In this document: piece after piece, positions 63,369 to 64,000 of the stretch
Layout of the letters: each line of letters begins with the position of its first letter
Position numbering within the stretch: position 1 is the stretch's first letter
NCBI GenBank assembly: GCA_910579685.1
Contig: CAJTVN010000006.1
Span: 62,001 to 126,000 of the forward strand
Origin: an uncultured Lachnospiraceae bacterium
GTDB lineage: Bacteria > Bacillota > Clostridia > Lachnospirales > Lachnospiraceae
Length of the DNA: 64,000 nucleotides
Direction of reading: 5' to 3'
Made by a program: the position numbers and the translations under genes
Notes under the pieces: generated by a model
Databases searched by the model: none
What the model saw: only the letters and a program-made list of their open reading frames with translations
Told to the model about the DNA's origin: nothing

Positions 63369-63408
63369 GTGCATGATAGAGTAAAATTCCTGTCATGCAC
63401 TCTTTTTG
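63369..63408 (+). terminator. Terminator of purF
   Basis: Stem GTGCATGA with TCATGCAC, 16-base loop, then TCTTTTTG. Confidence 0.75.
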
Positions 63409-63491
63409 TGCAAAAATGGCCTGGGCTTTGACACTGTGATCACAAAATGATATTTTAATAATTACAAAATAAGTTAATTTAGGGTGAAATC

Positions 63492-63990
63492 ATGGTTAAA
63501 AAACTGAAACAAACATACGCAAAAAGGACTCTGTACCACGGCGTTCAGTCCGGTCAGTTCAGCTTTGACTCGGCGGCGCTGCTCATTGTCCTGTACCCCA
63601 TGTATTTTATTGTGATTGCATCTTTCAGCAATTCCAACATGGTAAATCAGGGACTGGTAAAGACGCTTCATCTCACCGCTTTCCAAGGCGGTAATTTCCG
63701 TTATAGTCCTGTACTATGCGGTTGGGCACTGGAACGACTTCTTTACGGCCCTGCTTTATCTCAATAAGGATGAGTACCAGCCGCTGCAGATTGTACTGCG
63801 CAACATTCTCATCTCCAATCAGGCCATGGCGGGAACCACGGGGGCGGGAGAGGGCAGCTACGCCCAGCAGTATGCGGATCAGGTCAAGTTTGCGGTAATT
63901 ATTGTATCCACCGTGCCGGTGCTGTGCATATACCCGTTTATCCAGAAATATTTCGAGAAGGGGGTTATGATCGGAGCCGTGAAGGGTTAG
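63492..63990 (+). pseudogene. Sugar ABC permease (YtcP type) with internal deletion and frameshift
   Basis: The first 45 codons match the start of a YtcP-like permease (LIVLYPMYFIVIASFS). The sequence then jumps, in a different frame, to the last third of such a protein (LSKAVISV, YYAVGHWNDFF, ending GVMIGAVKG at TAG 63990). About 150 central residues, including most of the EAA loop, are missing. The product cannot form a channel. It lies at the window edge, so any partner genes would be to the right. Confidence 0.8.
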
Positions 63991-64000
63991 AAATTGGAAA

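Overview
The window looks like chromosome from a gut-type Lachnospiraceae relative (Bacillota, Clostridia). The signs are strong GGAGG ribosome sites, long strings of lipoprotein-dependent sugar ABC importers without their own ATPase, YesM/YesN-type two-component systems, AraC regulators, and a moderately GC-rich coding style. Genus cannot be fixed from the sequence; an Eisenbergiella/Hungatella/Lachnoclostridium-like genome is a guess. No rRNA, tRNA, CRISPR array, integrase or intact insertion sequence was seen.

Layout. (1) 1-12056: a pectin (rhamnogalacturonan-I) locus. It holds a clan GH-A hydrolase, a divergent GH4 alpha-galacturonidase-like enzyme, an AraC regulator, a GH105 unsaturated rhamnogalacturonyl hydrolase, a GH112 phosphorylase, a second AraC regulator on the minus strand, and a permease-permease-lipoprotein importer. 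The GH105 and importer promoters share an identical 17-bp motif, so they are probably one regulon. (2) 12057-22318: an AT-richer island with a five-gene overlapping operon: SNF2-type helicase, DUF4391 protein, type III modification methylase, DUF1016/YhcG nuclease and type III restriction helicase-nuclease. This is the best candidate for a little-described defence system. An 18-bp inverted repeat pair lies at its upstream edge. (3) 22351-25833: an RmlD-like reductase, an XRE regulator and two decayed genes. (4) 25834-50613: an arabinan/side-chain locus. It holds an alpha/beta hydrolase, a two-component system, an importer, two GH51 arabinofuranosidases, a GH93 exo-arabinanase, a second binding lipoprotein, four type-B carboxylesterases of two alternating subtypes, a MATE exporter and a second alpha/beta hydrolase; a strong terminator closes it. 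(5) 50754-59878: a second kinase/regulator/importer module with a double NTF2-like protein and a beta-lactamase-fold hydrolase that carries an 18-bp tandem repeat. (6) 59941-63990: an AAA/PD-(D/E)XK protein on the minus strand, purF behind a perfect consensus promoter and a long leader hairpin, and a deleted sugar permease.

Working model (inference): extracellular pectic oligosaccharides are sensed by the two kinases, imported by the lipoprotein ABC systems, and degraded inside the cell. None of the recognised glycosidases or esterases has a visible signal peptide. GH51 and GH93 remove arabinose or arabinobiose, GH105 and GH4 remove uronic acids, GH112 phosphorolyses galactosides, and the esterases remove acyl or feruloyl groups. 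The MATE pump may export released aromatic acids.
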